64,000 bases of DNA, taken from NCBI GenBank assembly GCA_020883125.1, contig JAHREW010000017.1:56712-120711 (forward strand). Reading direction: 5' to 3'. A program made the position numbers and the translations under genes. Shown piece by piece: positions 51,678-61,319 of the stretch. The DNA is from Microcoleus sp. CAWBG506. GTDB lineage: Bacteria; Cyanobacteriota; Cyanobacteriia; Cyanobacteriales; Microcoleaceae. Positions within the stretch are counted from its first letter, which is position 1. Each line of letters starts with the position of its first letter. The notes beneath the pieces are model-generated. The model worked only from the letters and a program-made list of their open reading frames with translations. It had not been told where the DNA came from and did not search any database.

Positions 51678-52698
51678 ACGATAAATGTTTTCGGAGTGCA
51701 TCAGATGGCAACTCCTTCATTTCATCATACAATAAATTTTGACTTAATATTTCTTGCGCGATCGCCTCCACCACCGGCACGCAAACCGAATTCCCAATTT
51801 GCTTGTAACTTTCCCCCGCACTCGGATAACTCTTAAAATCTTCAGGAAAACCCATCAAACGATAACATTCCTTCAGCGTCAACTTTCTCACCATATCTTG
51901 CTCAGGAATGTAGATAAAAAACCTGCCCGATGTTTCTTGCGAAGGAATTGTCGGATGCACTCCATCTACCGAATAAATGCGATTAGGCTGTCTGTGAACT
52001 CTCGATAAATGTTCTGTATTCGGCCTCACGCCAGTTTTCCAAGTACCTTTATTTCTGTAACCTACAAACAAAAGTCCCGAATCTTGCTTTCTCGGAGACT
52101 CAATTAAAGTATACTCGGATTTATCCAATATTTCAAAATCCCCTGTCTCGTCTAGAAATTCCCTGAGTTTTGGAGTCAACTGGGTTTTAAGCCGAGAAAA
52201 CTTGAAGGGTTTACCTTTAGTTGCAATAATAAATATTCTTTCACGATGTTGAGGAATTCCAAAGTCTTTAGCATTCAGCATTTTGTAATTCACGCTGTAT
52301 CCCAAATCTTCCAGACTCGCAATAATTACTTTTAAGGTATTTCCCTTGTCATGATGGATTAAGTGCTTGACATTTTCCAGCACAACTATTTGAGGTTGCT
52401 TTACTTTGATGATTTTACAAATCTCGAAAAATAGTGTACCTCTAGTATCTTCAAAACCCAGCTTTTTGCCGCAGATGCTAAAAGGTTGGCACGGAAACCC
52501 GGCGACTAAAACATCAAAGTCTTCTAGCTCGATGGGATTAATTTTACTGATGTCTGCAAAAGGAATCTCGCCGAAATTGTCTGTGTAAACTTCTCGGCAT
52601 TTGCTGTTGATTTCGCAGGAAAAAACGCATTCAAAGCCCAGTTTTTCAAAACCTTGCCTGAAACCTCCTATTCCCGCAAATAAATCTATAAATTTCAT
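51664..52698 (-). CDS. DNA (cytosine-5) methyltransferase
   Basis: This 344-residue enzyme has the C5-methylase motifs in order: FIDLFAGIGGFRQGFEKLGF (I, AdoMet), DVLVAGFPCQPFSICGKK (IV, catalytic Cys), VVLENVKHLI (VI, ENV), PQHRERIFIIA (VIII, QRR-type) and YKQIGNSVCVPVVEAIA (X). The target domain lies at about 185-265. The recognition site is not known; CGATCG, the HIP1 core, is a candidate because cyanobacteria methylate it with a C5 enzyme. No restriction nuclease gene is adjacent. Confidence 0.95.
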   Translation of the reverse strand: MKFIDLFAGIGGFRQGFEKLGFECVFSCEINSKCREVYTDNFGEIPFADISKINPIELEDFDVLVAGFPCQPFSICGKKLGFEDTRGTLFFEICKIIKVKQPQIVVLENVKHLIHHDKGNTLKVIIASLEDLGYSVNYKMLNAKDFGIPQHRERIFIIATKGKPFKFSRLKTQLTPKLREFLDETGDFEILDKSEYTLIESPRKQDSGLLFVGYRNKGTWKTGVRPNTEHLSRVHRQPNRIYSVDGVHPTIPSQETSGRFFIYIPEQDMVRKLTLKECYRLMGFPEDFKSYPSAGESYKQIGNSVCVPVVEAIAQEILSQNLLYDEMKELPSDALRKHLSFMLH

Positions 52699-52745
52699 TT
52701 ATAATTTAATGCAAAATATTACTCAGCCAATAATAACATATTTTG

Positions 52746-52796
52746 TTTCTCTATCTTCTTTAACTCTGCGTTCTCTGCGCTCTCTGCGGTTAATAA
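52746..52796 (-). repeat. ACCACAGAGGACACAGAG repeat, copy 3 (inverted)
   Basis: CTGCGTTCTCTGCGCTCTC and TGCGGTTAATAATAC are the complement form of the family also seen at 19426, 48472, 59066 and 62328. Confidence 0.6.
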
Positions 52797-52955
52797 TACT
52801 CATTTAAACAAAAACCCCGCGCCGGACAGGGTATTGTCGTGTCTACAAATATCGCCGAGAATATCGCCCAAAAAACTCCCAAACTTGTCCCACAGCCGAC
52901 TAAACTAGAAATAGCAAAACAAAATACAGCCATTATCTACTTCCTTTCACCAACC

Positions 52956-53339
52956 ATGAGTCAAACCTTGGAAAACCTCACCGCCATCGATGACAACCTA
53001 TCCAAACGCCACATCGACCTCGATCCAGGCGGCTACTTCATCATCTATCTCGATCGCACAACCAGCCTAATTTGTGCGAAACATTTCACCAACATCATCG
53101 ACGACAGAGGCCTCGCCGTCGATCCCGAAACCGGCAAACCTATCCCCGCCCGCGGCAAAGTAGAACGCACTCAGTCTACACTTTTTACCGGCAGAACCGC
53201 CAAAGAACTTTGTGTCAAAATCCTAGAAGAAACCCGCCCCAATCCGGTGACAATGTTAGATCACGCGGCTTATTTGGGACGGGAATTTGTACGGGCAGAA
53301 ATGGCCCTATTGAGCGATCGAGAATACGTTCAAGATTAG
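52956..53339 (+). CDS. DUF4346-family protein
   Basis: From ATG 52956 the protein has 127 residues: NLSKRHIDLDPGGYFIIYLD, LICAKHFTNIIDDRGLAVDP, GKPIPARGKVERTQSTLFTG and VTMLDHAAYLGREFVRAEMA, a close match to cyanobacterial DUF4346 proteins, related to a domain in archaeal pterin synthesis. A longer frame from GTG 52839 adds 39 residues not typical of the family. It is convergent with Psb32 at 53402. Function unknown. Confidence 0.82.
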   Translation: MSQTLENLTAIDDNLSKRHIDLDPGGYFIIYLDRTTSLICAKHFTNIIDDRGLAVDPETGKPIPARGKVERTQSTLFTGRTAKELCVKILEETRPNPVTMLDHAAYLGREFVRAEMALLSDREYVQD

Positions 53340-53401
53340 TGCGACTTTGCCAGAATCTCTTGACAAAATGGCCACTCATCCGATCTAGCAGTATCCGACG
53401 A

Positions 53402-54124
53402 TCACGAAAAACCTTGATACCAGAAATAAGTCACCATCGGAATCACTGTCGCCAATACCAACAGCACAACCACAATAACTGTCGCATTACCTTGGTCTGT
53501 TTCTTCAGCCGTCTTAAATGTGCCTTCAACTTGAATGTTGTCCACAACTTTAGGCGCGCCCGGATCGGGTTCGCCCGACATCACAGTCGCAATCCGCGAA
53601 CTGGCTGCGGTAAGTGCTTCGTTGTATTTGTTGGCTTCGCGCAGCGGCACTTGGACGGTTTCTCCAGCTACACTCTGAGCAATTTCATCGGGTAGCAGTG
53701 ACTTCACTCCTTCGCCGGTGCGAATTGCCGCACTGTTGGTAACAGTGTCCAGAACGAGTAAAATTTGATTGGTCTGGTCTTCTTTTTCGGGAAACCACTG
53801 TTGAAACAGTTGGTCGGTGAATGTCGCTGTCGTCTCGCCGTAGTCTAGGCGGTGGATGGTGACAAACCTGACTTGTTTTCCTGTTTTCTGTTCCAAGGTG
53901 TCGAGCACGCTGCTGATGTTGCTTTCGCTGTTGCGGCTGAGTACATCGCCTTTGTCGAATACCCAAGTACGATCGCCCACCGACAATATCGGCATTTCGT
54001 AGACACCAGTCGCCAATGCCGGCAAGACAGCCATCTGGGATAGGATCAGGGCGATCGCGATCGCCCCAGCCAAAGGTGGGAAATGTTTTTTCCAACTCAA
54101 GAATTTCTTGAAAATTCCGATCAT
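53402..54124 (-). CDS. psb32: Psb32 / TLP18.3-like photosystem II repair protein
   Basis: This 240-residue protein has a signal peptide (AGAIAIALILSQMAVLPALA), a TPM domain (about 45-180; VFDKGDVLSRNSESNISSVL; VRFVTIHRLDYGE; NQILLVLDTVTNSAAIRTGE) and a C-terminal anchor (ATVIVVVLLVLATVIPMVTY). The linker GEPDPGAPKVVDN and FKTAEETDQ is shared with plant TLP18.3, a thylakoid-lumen protein needed for D1 turnover, and Psb32 is its cyanobacterial homologue. It should act on the lumenal face of the thylakoid. Confidence 0.85.
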   Translation of the reverse strand: MIGIFKKFLSWKKHFPPLAGAIAIALILSQMAVLPALATGVYEMPILSVGDRTWVFDKGDVLSRNSESNISSVLDTLEQKTGKQVRFVTIHRLDYGETTATFTDQLFQQWFPEKEDQTNQILLVLDTVTNSAAIRTGEGVKSLLPDEIAQSVAGETVQVPLREANKYNEALTAASSRIATVMSGEPDPGAPKVVDNIQVEGTFKTAEETDQGNATVIVVVLLVLATVIPMVTYFWYQGFS

Positions 54125-54256
54125 GAGGTTCAGGGTAAAAGTGCCTTTTTTCCAAAAATACTATACAAACCCCCTGAAAAGTCATTTTATCGATGGCAAT
54201 ATTGAGAATTAGCTCAGCAATTGAACGCCCTACCCGATTGTTTTAGGATCGTCACT

Positions 54257-54487
54257 ATGGAACCAGCAGACACTTATAAAGGTTGGATTATTCAGTCTCA
54301 GAAAGTATTCTACGTCGAGGTTTGGGATAGCCGCGGCAATCGCCATGTCGCTGTCCAAAATGCCAAGACTGAGGATGAAGCTTTGGAATTGGCAAAAAAA
54401 TGGATTGACAAATATGAGTCAAAACCCGGCAGGATGGTGATGGATGAACCCTATCCCTTCGGAGAGGCGATCGATATGCCTTTTTGA
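54257..54487 (+). CDS. Conserved hypothetical protein, 76 residues
   Basis: From ATG 54257 the protein reads MEPADTYKGWIIQSQKVFYV, then EVWDSRGNRHVAVQNAKTED, a short beta-rich fold followed by an amphipathic helix (ALELAKKWIDKYE) and an acidic Pro-rich end. The frame is open back to 54221 but that part is not protein-like. I do not know the family. Confidence 0.65.
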   Translation: MEPADTYKGWIIQSQKVFYVEVWDSRGNRHVAVQNAKTEDEALELAKKWIDKYESKPGRMVMDEPYPFGEAIDMPF

Positions 54488-54580
54488 AGTTATTCGTTAT
54501 TGGTTACTTGTTATTGGTTACTTGTTATTGGTTATTCGTTATTGGAACCAACAAGTAACAACCAACAAGTAATATCAATT
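54488..54580. repeat. Heptameric TTATTGGTTACTTG repeats with inverted arm
   Basis: TTATTGGTTACTTG units are followed by the complementary ACCAACAAGTAAC units, which can form a loose hairpin after the 76-residue gene. This is the same style of repeat as 36380-36560 and 57496-57692. Confidence 0.65.
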
Positions 54581-54604
54581 CCGGTTGCACTCCTTATGAT
54601 ATAG

Positions 54605-54668
54605 AGTCCAAGGCAGTGCCGTCTCCCTACAATGTTTTTTGGGTATGGACACGGCACTGCCTTGGACT
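54605..54668. repeat. Perfect 18-bp inverted repeat
   Basis: AGTCCAAGGCAGTGCCGT and ACGGCACTGCCTTGGACT pair perfectly around a 28-bp loop. It lies just after the 3' end of the interrupted FMN reductase gene and could terminate convergent transcripts. Confidence 0.85.
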
Positions 54669-54680
54669 AATTTCTAACAA

Positions 54681-55355
54681 CTAACAACTAATTTTTCGCA
54701 ATTTCTGAGTATTTTCTACTAAGCTGCGAGCAAATTGGTCGAACCTTTCATCCAACTTTTCATCCAACAATTTACCCTCTGGACTAAAGGCCTTCCAAGC
54801 TTGTCCGATCGCAATTTGTTCAGGAATCACCCAAGCGTGCACCCATCTCAAAATCACCCGCAAATCATTCAGCGCATTGCTGTTAACTTGCCCTCCCAAA
54901 ACGGCGATCGAACCCACCACTTTTCCATCTATAGCAACCGCCAGGGTGGTTAAGTCGTGGGGTGGGGGCGGGTTTATAGAATTTGTCTATACCGATGAAA
55001 GATATCGGTGAACCCGCCCCTACAAAATCTGCCCTAATCGCCTTGGCAGTTGCTATAAATGCTCAAAACTCATTAAATCCAGGGCATTCTTCAATACACC
55101 GCTGAGGCTGCCGTGGTACTCCGGCGTTGCCAAAATTAAACCGTCGGCCACCTTAACCGAATTCTGTATTTTTGCCACATCTGGGTAGTTGTGATAATCA
55201 TTCTCTCCAGCGCAAAAAGGTAGATTGAGCGATCGCAAATCCCATACTTCCACCTCTGCCCCCAGAGCCTGCGCTCGCTGTGATGCTATATCCAGCGCCA
55301 TCTGGCTGTAAGAACCAGCCCGCAAGCTTCCGCCAATTCCAACTATTTTTACCAT
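54681..55355 (-). pseudogene. NADPH-dependent FMN reductase gene interrupted by a 124-bp element
   Basis: The 5' part, from ATG 55355, reads MVKIVGIGGSLRAGSYSQMA (FMN-binding P-loop), then ATPEYHGSLSGVLKNALDLM and stops at TAG after SFEHL, at the element edge. The 3' part, in the same frame, resumes [20 protein letters not shown]. Removing 54932-55055 and one TA gives CAT TTA GAT GGA, so H-L-D-G, and an intact flavodoxin-fold reductase of 182 residues of the NADPH-FMN reductase / quinone-reductase type. Apart from the insertion both halves look undamaged, so the event is probably recent. Confidence 0.87.
54932..55055 (+). mobile_element. 124-bp MITE-like element, copy 5, inside FMN reductase gene
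   Basis: This copy is identical to copies 3 and 4 on the opposite strand. TA flanks lie at 54930-54931 and 55056-55057. Confidence 0.9.
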
Positions 55356-55557
55356 AATTAGGTTAAGAGATAAATAAAGCGTACTCGTTATGAGTATGAT
55401 TAATTTAACAAGCTGGATGCTTGATTGTCAAGAGAAGGTTGCACAACCAGTGATGGGGACCCCGCCCTCTTGTTAAAATAGATAAACGCAGCAAACGAAG
55501 AGCAGTCAATCTTGGCAGTCTTCAACCTTGGTAGTCTTCAACTTTGAGCAAAGCAAT

Positions 55558-57495
55558 ATGAAAAATTCTTGGAAACACGCATGGCTGGGGCATCTAGCCG
55601 CCAAAAAAGACAAGTCGAGGCAGAGTCCTAAAACATCAATTCCTGGACGGCATCTTTGGCGCATCCTGGGCAGTTTGGTGCTTTCTCAAGGAATATTGCT
55701 CTCGACACCGGTGTTTGCCGATACCACGCCAAACACCATGAGTTACAGCAAACTGATCGATAGCATAGACAAAGGACAAGTCAGCAAAATCGAAATAGAT
55801 GAAATCCAAAGAACGGCCAAAGTTAAGCTAAAAGACCAAAAACCAACGGATACAGCCCAAGTTGTTACCCTGTTCGACTACAACAACCGGGAACTTTACT
55901 CGCAAATCCGCGCCAAAAAAATCGACTTTGAAGTCAAACAAACCGCAGATAACACTGCCGCCATCAGTTTAGTCATAAACTTGCTAGTAATTTTCGCAGT
56001 GCTGGCAGTGCTCATGGCAATCCTGCGTCGATCGACTCAATCCCAAGGAAATGCCATGAACTTTGGCAAATCCAGAGCCCGTTTCCAAATGGAAGCCAAA
56101 ACCGGCGTGATGTTCGACGACGTAGCAGGGATCGAAGAAGCCAAGGAAGAACTTCAAGAAGTCGTCACATTCCTCAAAAAACCCGAACGATTCAACGCCA
56201 TCGGTGCCAAAATTCCCAGAGGAGTTTTGTTAATCGGGCCTCCCGGAACCGGCAAAACCATGTTGGCCAAAGCGATCGCCGGGGAAGCAGGGGTGCCCTT
56301 CTTTTCGATTTCCGGTTCCGAATTTGTCGAAATGTTCGTGGGTGTCGGCGCTTCCCGCGTCCGCGACTTGTTCCGCAAAGCTAAAGAAAATTCCCCTTGC
56401 ATCGTCTTCATCGACGAAATAGATGCCGTAGGCAGGCAACGGGGGGCGGGCATAGGTGGCGGCAACGACGAACGGGAACAAACTCTCAATCAGTTGCTGA
56501 CAGAAATGGACGGCTTTGAGGGTAACAGTGGCGTGATTATCATTGCAGCTACCAACCGCCCCGATGTCCTCGATACTGCCTTGCTGCGGCCCGGCAGGTT
56601 CGATCGCCAAGTAACGGTAGATTTACCAAGCTACAAAGGGCGTTTGGGGATTTTGGAAGTTCACGCCCGCAACAAAAAACTCGACCCAGAAGTTACCCTA
56701 GATAACATCGCCCGTCGCACTCCCGGCTTTTCCGGCGCTGATTTAGCCAATTTGCTCAACGAAGCAGCGATTCTGACTGCAAGACGGCGCAAAGATACGA
56801 TCGCTAACTTAGAAATTAATGACGCGATCGACCGGATCACGATCGGGCTGACTCTGAATCCCCTACTCGACAGCAAGAAAAAGTGGATGACAGCATACCA
56901 CGAAGTCGGACACGCCCTAGTAGCCACCATGCTCAAAAATGCTGACCCGGTAGAAAAGGTGACAATCATTCCCCGTTCCGGTGGCATCGAAGGCTTTACT
57001 AGCTTTACCCTAGATGATGAAATGGTCGATAGTGAAGGTTTGAGGAGTCGATCGCTGATGTTAAACCGGATTACAGTAGCTTTGGGGGGACGGGCTGCGG
57101 AAGCCGAAATCTACGGCGACGACGAAATCGACACCGGTGCCGGTAGCGATATCCGAAAAGTTAGCAATCTCGCCAGAGAGATGGTAACGCTTTATGGAAT
57201 GTCTGATTTGGGGCCTGTGGCCTTGGAAAGTCCCAGCAATCAGGTATTTTTGGGCGGAGAGTGGAGTTCGCGATCGCAGTATTCTGAAGAAATGGCAGAC
57301 AAAATCGATCAACAAATTCGGACGATTGCTTTTCACTGCTACGCAGAAGCCCGCCGAATTATCAGCGAAAACCGTCCTTTGGTAGACAAACTTGTGGAAA
57401 CACTGTTGGATTTAGAAACCATTGACGGCGATGAATTCCGCCAAATTGTCGATCGATACACCAAATCGGCGAAAAAACAATTGGCACCGAGATAA
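55558..57495 (+). CDS. ftsH: ATP-dependent zinc metalloprotease FtsH
   Basis: The start is placed at ATG 55558 ([12 protein letters not shown]), giving 645 residues. The N-terminus has a hydrophobic segment ([20 protein letters not shown]) and a second at about 150-170 ([20 protein letters not shown]), with the exported domain between them. The AAA module has Walker A ([12 protein letters not shown]), Walker B ([10 protein letters not shown]) and the SRH ([20 protein letters not shown]). The zinc site is [14 protein letters not shown]. Thylakoid FtsH hexamers degrade damaged D1 and other membrane proteins. Which of the four cyanobacterial paralogues this is cannot be decided here. Confidence 0.95.
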   Translation: MKNSWKHAWLGHLAAKKDKSRQSPKTSIPGRHLWRILGSLVLSQGILLSTPVFADTTPNTMSYSKLIDSIDKGQVSKIEIDEIQRTAKVKLKDQKPTDTAQVVTLFDYNNRELYSQIRAKKIDFEVKQTADNTAAISLVINLLVIFAVLAVLMAILRRSTQSQGNAMNFGKSRARFQMEAKTGVMFDDVAGIEEAKEELQEVVTFLKKPERFNAIGAKIPRGVLLIGPPGTGKTMLAKAIAGEAGVPFFSISGSEFVEMFVGVGASRVRDLFRKAKENSPCIVFIDEIDAVGRQRGAGIGGGNDEREQTLNQLLTEMDGFEGNSGVIIIAATNRPDVLDTALLRPGRFDRQVTVDLPSYKGRLGILEVHARNKKLDPEVTLDNIARRTPGFSGADLANLLNEAAILTARRRKDTIANLEINDAIDRITIGLTLNPLLDSKKKWMTAYHEVGHALVATMLKNADPVEKVTIIPRSGGIEGFTSFTLDDEMVDSEGLRSRSLMLNRITVALGGRAAEAEIYGDDEIDTGAGSDIRKVSNLAREMVTLYGMSDLGPVALESPSNQVFLGGEWSSRSQYSEEMADKIDQQIRTIAFHCYAEARRIISENRPLVDKLVETLLDLETIDGDEFRQIVDRYTKSAKKQLAPR

Positions 57496-57692
57496 AGAGT
57501 CATTGGTCATTGGTCATTGGTCATTAGTCAGTTGTTAGTTATTTGTTATTTGTTATTTGTTATTTGTTATTTGTTATTTGTTGGTTTCAATAACTAATGA
57601 CTAATGACTACTAACTAATGACTACTAACTAATGACTACTAACTAATGACTACTAACTAATGACTAATGACTAATGACTAATGACTAATGAC
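57496..57692. repeat. Heptamer tandem repeats (STRR type)
   Basis: Runs of GGTCATT (about four), TTATTTG (about six), and CTAATGA with the 14-bp form CTACTAACTAATGA (about four) fill the gap between the convergent ftsH and M23 peptidase genes. Such short tandemly repeated repetitive heptamers are typical of filamentous cyanobacteria. Confidence 0.88.
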
Positions 57693-57696
57693 TAAT

Positions 57697-58314
57697 TTAA
57701 GACTGTTGCGCATACATTTCCCGGAGTACCAAAGCCGGATCTACCCAGCGGCCATCGTACTTCAGTCCCCAGTGTAGATGAGGGCCAGACGTGCGGCCAG
57801 TCATGCCAACTCTGGCAATTCTCGCACCGGCTGGCACTGTTTGACCTTGCCAAATTTGTAAGCCTTCGCGATCGGTATAATAACGTCCGCCGTTAGCAGT
57901 TTCTACTCTGCCTCTGAGGTGACAATAGATATGTTCCCAATTGCCCGATCGCACCACAATACCAGTACCACACCTACCATCTTCCCAAACTTCCGCAATT
58001 TGACCACCCCACCAATTGCGAATATAACTGCCTTCAGGGGCTGCCATGTCCAAACCGTAATGAAAATCCCCACCACGGGGGCCGAAGGGAGAAGTGTAGT
58101 CTTGAAATTTCTCCACAGGAAAAGAAGCTTCTTGCCACAAATTACCCGTGGCTACTTTGCTGGGTAAAGCTGACTGAGCTTTGACCAACTGCTGCTGTAA
58201 ATAAGGGCTAATCAAAACAATGCCGATCGAAAGTACCAGCAGCAGCATCTGTCGGAGACGAAAAAAGCGTTGTACTGTCAGCGGGCCTCTAGAGTCTTGC
58301 AGGATTTTTTTCAC
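57697..58314 (-). CDS. M23-family (LytM) peptidase
   Basis: This protein has 205 residues: an N-terminal membrane segment (LLLVLSIGIVLISPYL), a linker and an M23 domain. The zinc-binding motifs are FHYGLDMAAPEG (HxxxD) and GPHLHWGLKYDG (HxH), with HIYCHLRG between them. Such enzymes cut peptide crosslinks in peptidoglycan or, when degenerate, activate amidases. All ligands are present here, so it should be active in the periplasm. Confidence 0.9.
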   Translation of the reverse strand: MKKILQDSRGPLTVQRFFRLRQMLLLVLSIGIVLISPYLQQQLVKAQSALPSKVATGNLWQEASFPVEKFQDYTSPFGPRGGDFHYGLDMAAPEGSYIRNWWGGQIAEVWEDGRCGTGIVVRSGNWEHIYCHLRGRVETANGGRYYTDREGLQIWQGQTVPAGARIARVGMTGRTSGPHLHWGLKYDGRWVDPALVLREMYAQQS

Positions 58315-58610
58315 GGCTCAAAGTAAAAATTTATGGGCGAGTATGCGTTGTCTATGTTGTCAATTCGCTGCCTGATAGCGTGTGATCTCTACCGACTTGG
58401 CGAATCAGTTTATCAACAACGTGTATCTTACTTCATGCAGAACCAGTGTCAAGGCTTCCGGCTAAATGCGGGGGGGCGACGCAACCATAATTTTGCTACA
58501 TCATTCCTGCTACGGTTGAATTCGATCGACCATTTGTTTAACACTGTAGTAGTTCGGAGATTTTGGATGTCATCACAAATCTCAAATTCATAACACACAC
58601 ATCAAGCTGA

Positions 58611-58994
58611 ATGCTTACTGAAATTTTCCCATTTAGTTTTGCCATAGATGCAACTGCGATCGCCGGTGCGTCATTATGGTCTTTAGCCATGTATTGGGGT
58701 CTGTCGCCCTTCACAGCATGGGTAATCCTGCAACTCAACCGCTGGATGAATTTTGCCGAAAGATCCCTCTATATGTCAGAAGCCGAGTTTGAGAAGACTC
58801 GCGAAGCCAGAGAAGCTCAAAATACCTTTTATGCTTCCCTATTGAGCATTGTCCCCTTTTTAATTGTCGGTGCATTATGCAATTGGGGCGTAGAATTGTC
58901 TTTGGGGACTGGTTGGGCAGTATCTATGGGTACTATCGCCTGTATTGGGGCCGGAGTCTACGAACTTGGTCGTCAAGACGGTGAAGAATCTTAG
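58611..58994 (+). CDS. Small membrane protein of unknown function
   Basis: This 127-residue protein has three to four hydrophobic segments (IDATAIAGASLWSLAMYWGL; FTAWVILQLNRW; FYASLLSIVPFLIVGALCNW; GWAVSMGTIACIGAGVYEL) with a charged helix in between (SEAEFEKTREAREAQ). I do not recognise the family. It has its own upstream region of about 300 bp shared with the divergent M23 gene. Confidence 0.65.
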   Translation: MLTEIFPFSFAIDATAIAGASLWSLAMYWGLSPFTAWVILQLNRWMNFAERSLYMSEAEFEKTREAREAQNTFYASLLSIVPFLIVGALCNWGVELSLGTGWAVSMGTIACIGAGVYELGRQDGEES

Positions 58995-59308
58995 GGAATT
59001 CTAGATTTTGGATTTTGGATTACTCAAGAGAGATTTGGAGATTTGCCAGCCTATAGAATGGAATAATTTCCTTCTCTCTTCTCTTTCTCTGCGTTCTCTG
59101 TGTTCTCTGCGGTTAAATCATTCCGATATAAATGGAATTGAGATGAAACAAAAAATCTCAAAATGCAATACTGTCGAAAGTACATCCAGGTAGGTGAAAG
59201 CTTCCTTCAATTCGCTTGCGTTCATAATTCAAATAAATGTAAAATTATTAACTGTTATTAAATTAACACTCATTTTTTTTATGCTAACTAATTTGTAAAA
59301 TAGATTCC
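58995..59308. other. Intergenic region with an ACCACAGAGG-type repeat
   Basis: The inverted form of the repeat (CTGCGTTCTCTGTGTTCTC, TGCGGTTAAATCATTCC) lies at 59066-59126. The rest is AT-rich (ATTATTAACTGTTATTAAAT) and probably carries the recQ promoter. No gene is visible. Confidence 0.55.
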
Positions 59309-60757
59309 ATGAATTTTCAACCAAAATTAACATCATTAAATCAAGCCCGCGCCGCTTTCCAAAAAATTTGGGGATATGCAGATTTTCGACCACCCCAAGC
59401 AGAAATTGTCACCACTTTATTAACCGGAAAAGATACACTAATAATTATGCCGACAGGTGGCGGAAAATCTATCTGTTTTCAATTACCAGCTTTGTTACAG
59501 ACAGGCTTAACTCTCGTAGTCTCGCCGTTGGTAGCACTGATGGAAAATCAAGTGCAAGAATTGCGCGATCGCCATCTCCCCGCCGCCCTCCTCCACAGTC
59601 AATTGCCAAGACAGCAGCAGCGGCAAACTATGCAATCTCTGCAACAAAATAAGTTGAGATTGCTGTACCTATCTCCCGAAACCTTGCTCAGCAAACCTGT
59701 CTGGGAAATCATCAGTCAGCCACAAATACAAATCAATGGTTTAATATTAGATGAAGCTCACTGTTTAGTCCAGTGGGGCGATACATTTCGACCAGCTTAT
59801 CGGCGTTTGGGTACTGTGCGATCGGCTTTGTTGAAAACTAAACCGGAAGGAAGTAAAATTGCGATCGCAGCTTTTACCGCTACAGCCAACCCGGAAGCAC
59901 AAAAAATCATCAAAAATGTCTTGCAATTGCAAAAGCCGGAAGCATTTCTACTCAGTCCCTATCGTTCTAACTTACACCTGCAAGTCCAAACAGTCTGGAC
60001 ACCGAGGGGACGCAAACAGCAATTATTAAATTTTATTAAATCTCGACCAAAAGAAGCAGGTTTAGTGTATGTTCGGACTAGAAAAGACTCCGAAAAATTG
60101 GCGAACTTGCTGGAAGAAGCGGGCTATCAAACAGCAGCATATCACGCAGGTTTAAGTCCAGAAGAACGACGGGAAATCGAAAAAGCTTGGCTGAATGGAA
60201 ATCTTAAGTTTGTGGTTTGTACTTCAGCATTCGGTATGGGAATCAATAAGTCAGATGTCCGATGGGTTGTCCACTATCAAGCACCTTTGCTATTATCAGA
60301 ATACATTCAAGAAATTGGTAGAGGCGGACGCGACGGCAAATCGGCGATCGCCCTGACGTTAATTAGCGAACCGACGGGCTGGTTATACCCCGAAGATAAA
60401 CAAAGAAAGGAGTTTTTTGAGGATAAATTGCGATCGCAATATCGAGAAGCACAGCAGTTAGCTAAAAACCTGCCCGTCAAAGGTAATGTAGATGCAGTTT
60501 CGCGCGAATTTCCCGAAAGTGCGATCGCCCTTTCGATTCTCCACAGCAGCGGACAATTAAAATGGGAAAATCCTTTTAATTATGTTATCGATAAATCTGC
60601 ACAGCAAAAAGGCGAGAAATCAAATTTTACCGCTGCTGAAGAAATGGCAAAATACCTGAAACATCGGCAGTGTAGATGGCAATTCTTATTGCAAGCTTTT
60701 GGTTTTGAAAATGAAGCTAAGTCAATGCGTTGCGGACACTGCGATAATTGTAAGTAG
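59309..60757 (+). CDS. recQ: RecQ-family ATP-dependent DNA helicase
   Basis: This 482-residue protein is a 3'-5' helicase of the RecQ family. Motif 0 and Walker A appear as ADFRPPQAEIV and MPTGGGKSICFQLPALL, motif II as LILDEAHCLVQWGDTFRPAY, motif III as AFTATANPEAQ, motif IV-VI as VYVRTRKDSEKLA, CTSAFGMGINKSDVRWVVH and EYIQEIGRGGRDG. The zinc-binding end is present (MRCGHCDNCK), but the RQC winged helix and HRDC domains are absent, so it is a short RecQ. It should process stalled forks and recombination intermediates. Confidence 0.93.
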   Translation: MNFQPKLTSLNQARAAFQKIWGYADFRPPQAEIVTTLLTGKDTLIIMPTGGGKSICFQLPALLQTGLTLVVSPLVALMENQVQELRDRHLPAALLHSQLPRQQQRQTMQSLQQNKLRLLYLSPETLLSKPVWEIISQPQIQINGLILDEAHCLVQWGDTFRPAYRRLGTVRSALLKTKPEGSKIAIAAFTATANPEAQKIIKNVLQLQKPEAFLLSPYRSNLHLQVQTVWTPRGRKQQLLNFIKSRPKEAGLVYVRTRKDSEKLANLLEEAGYQTAAYHAGLSPEERREIEKAWLNGNLKFVVCTSAFGMGINKSDVRWVVHYQAPLLLSEYIQEIGRGGRDGKSAIALTLISEPTGWLYPEDKQRKEFFEDKLRSQYREAQQLAKNLPVKGNVDAVSREFPESAIALSILHSSGQLKWENPFNYVIDKSAQQKGEKSNFTAAEEMAKYLKHRQCRWQFLLQAFGFENEAKSMRCGHCDNCK

Positions 60758-61319
60758 ATGAGTGGAAAAATACATAAGTATGTGTCATTCTTAGTCCGCG
60801 CAGGCGGACTTTGTTTTTGTAGACGCGGTTTCAACCGCCGAATTATCTTTTCATTATAATCCCCGTAGGGGCGAAGCATTCGGCTAAAAATATATCCGGG
60901 ATACCAATAAGTTATCGCCCGAATGCTTCGCCCAAACCCAACGAGAAATCTATATGCTGCATCCCTACAGGTACTCGCAAAGGGCGAAGCATTTGCGTCA
61001 CAAAACTTGGGTTTTTCCTAGAGATTATCGCGCAAATGCTTCGCCCCTACAGGTACTCGTCCCACAGGAATTAGGCGATCCGACGAAAGAAACCGGGTTT
61101 TTTCGCGAATATGCGTGTCGCAACGAAGTATCTTGGCAAAAACCCGGTTTCTGGGCCCCCATGGTAAATCCTGTCACAATTAATCTGCTCCCTCCTCCTC
61201 TGTTTCACTGGCTTTGGGCCCTCGTCGCAGCTAAAGTCGCTATCAAAAAATCCCCAGAAAAAATGATTTTAACGTGCTATAATAACTTATTATATAAAGA
61301 TTTACCATCATAAAACTAA
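60758..61319. other. Intergenic region with three palindromic repeats
   Basis: At about 60866-60932 GGGGCGAAGCATTCGG pairs with CGAATGCTTCGCCC. At about 60976-61052 GGGCGAAGCATTTGCG pairs with GCGCAAATGCTTCGCCC. At 61089-61153 the AAACCGGGTTT repeat occurs (third copy). No gene is visible in the 562 bp; frames across it are repeat-derived. Confidence 0.65.
61089..61153. repeat. AAACCGGGTTT hairpin repeat, copy 3
   Basis: GAAACCGGGTTTTTTCGCG pairs with CAAAAACCCGGTTTCT. The inner AACGAAGTATCTTGGC resembles AACGCAGTATCTTCGC of the copy at 5520-5583. Confidence 0.7.

Noticed and set aside
57496..57692. CRISPR array
   Set aside because: The repeats are 7-14 bp heptamers without unique spacers, typical STRR sequence.
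58333..58593. An 86-codon frame between the M23 peptidase and the small membrane protein
   Set aside because: The composition is not protein-like, it covers the likely promoter region of two divergent genes, and it has no recognisable motif.
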